Shown in pieces: positions 62,820-64,000 of a DNA stretch of 64,000 nucleotides. The notes below the pieces were generated by a model. That model was not told the origin of the DNA, ran no database searches, and saw nothing but the letters and a program-made list of their open reading frames with translations. Position 1 is the stretch's first letter. Each line of letters starts with the position of its first letter. The position numbers and the translations under genes are program-made. The DNA is from Zarea fungicola (lineage: Eukaryota; Ascomycota; Sordariomycetes; Hypocreales; Cordycipitaceae). Where the stretch lies: assembly GCA_900169235.1 (NCBI GenBank), contig FWCC01000023.1:62001-126000 (forward strand), read 5' to 3'.

Positions 62820-64000
62820 GGTGTGGGAGGAGCTGCAGTAGGAGCGCTCGGATCTGCGGCGGGGGTAATCGAGGTCGGCGGATCGCTGTCGACTGACGTG
62901 CTATATCATGACGCGGCGGCGCTGGAAATGGTACTACATGGAGTATATAGATGTAATAAGTGAGATGAATACGTTGAAAGGCTCAAGAAAGAAGCCGGTC
63001 GGGTGATGAACTGGAGGGATCGCCTGTTGAACCTATGGGTAGATGGTGGCTGTCTGCCCCCCACTGTGACGTGACCACCTGTTCCGGCGCATCGAGGGCC
63101 AAGCTACGGTTATGAGCAGCAGAGTCATGACTCGACGACCATATTTCTAAAGGGAAATGTTATAAAACATGGGTATAAATATAGATTTTTATGATTAAAA
63201 AAGTCGACTAATTTTATTTAATTTGATACGACTTGGTAACAGTCAAAACCTCACTCTAGAACTAACAACGCACTGAAATAGTGATACAACTGGTTATATA
63301 GACAAGAATAGGAACGAGTGTCACATGTGGGGGCCATAAACAGATGGGTCATAGCGTATCAGTAGTTACAATCACAACAATCTTCCACTTCTTGCTGCCT
63401 ATTGAAACAGGGAGAGCCATGCTAACAGCAAACCACTGGTTGTATCTACAGTTAAGACCAGAGGCTCGCCATTCTTGACGAGCACTTAGCTAAGGTAGTT
63501 TTACTTGACTTTAGTGAGGTGGTAACTAGAATGCATCTCAGCTCTGACAGAACGGTACAACACAAACCACGCCTGTTATGGGATGGAGAAAATCGCTCAA
63601 GCCCTCAAACAGCCACTTTTAGGTTCTCAATTTATTTCATAAGAGGAAAACGAATTATACATGTGTTTTTTCCAGACCCAACCTGGTGTTCTTTATAGCA
63701 CTCCTCGCGCCTGGTGTCTCGCCGCGTGTCGGTCGCGATATGAGCCGGGGTAAAGGATTGCGTAGGACGGCATTGATACATTGTCACCTTAAAAGAAGTT
63801 ATCTCATGCCCAAGAAAATTCCCCCCATAGCCTGTTTGGTACATGTAGCTACAAGCCAGCCCAGCACACAGCTCGACGCCAAGCAGAGTATAGAGAGTAG
63901 CTGAAGGAGAACTCAGGCGCGGCACTTTTACAGGCAACAAGGAGTAATACTCTCCTGTATGGAAGACGGTCTTTGCTCTGCTGAATTTAAAAATTAATTG
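62820..64000. other. Intergenic region to the window edge
   Basis: About 1.2 kb upstream of the 5-phosphatase gene, ending at the window border. AT-rich around 63160-63240. Short open frames near 63630-63940 on both strands lack protein character. Confidence 0.4.

Noticed and set aside
1..64000. CRISPR arrays, rRNA genes, complete tRNA genes
   Set aside because: No spaced palindromic repeats and no rRNA-like sequence were seen. The only tRNA-like sequence is the incomplete fragment at 19450-19501. A covariance-model scan would be needed to exclude a missed tRNA.

Overview
The window is nuclear DNA of a filamentous ascomycete, most likely a sordariomycete of the Hypocreales type. Genes are well spaced on both strands. 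They carry many short introns (mostly 44-80 nt, GT..AG, with CTAAC/CTGAC branch sites). They encode fungal hallmarks: Zn2Cys6 regulators, a HET-type protein, the Pff1 vacuolar protease, a P450, a Dal5-type permease and small secreted proteins. The assignment rests on gene style and protein families, not on a database match.

Left part (1-21 kb), accessory in character: the 3' end of a HET-type gene cut by the window edge; a cupin-like protein; an aldo/keto reductase with an unidentified N-terminal domain; two eroded gene remnants; a four-exon cysteine-rich secreted protein; vacuolar protease Pff1; a frameshifted fragment; a secreted beta-propeller lactonase; a Gre2-like reductase; an unknown acidic protein; a possible regulator fragment with a diverged second copy of its 3' end; a tRNA-like A/B-box fragment; and a secreted solute-binding-protein fold.

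Middle (22-42 kb): the conserved branchpoint-binding protein Msl5/BBP, with an unusual second intron; a Zn2Cys6 regulator; an NAD(P)-binding protein; a secreted M28 aminopeptidase; a second Zn2Cys6 regulator, reconstructed over six exons; an SDR; a probable GPI-anchored protein; a P450; a hAT-like non-autonomous element with terminal inverted repeats and near-perfect 8-bp target duplication; and an 88-residue secreted protein hidden in two short exons. No polyketide synthase, peptide synthetase or terpene synthase is present, so this is not a recognisable metabolite cluster.

Right part (44-64 kb): a Dal5-like permease and an adenosine-deaminase-family enzyme lie head to head on a GATA-rich promoter and probably act together in nitrogen salvage. 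They are followed by a class 3 lipase-fold protein, a Zn2Cys6 regulator preceded by about 6.2 kb without a convincing gene, and an OCRL-like inositol polyphosphate 5-phosphatase. The last 1.2 kb holds nothing I can support.

Exon boundaries were read by eye from splice consensus, frame continuity and protein motifs. No transcript or homology search was available.
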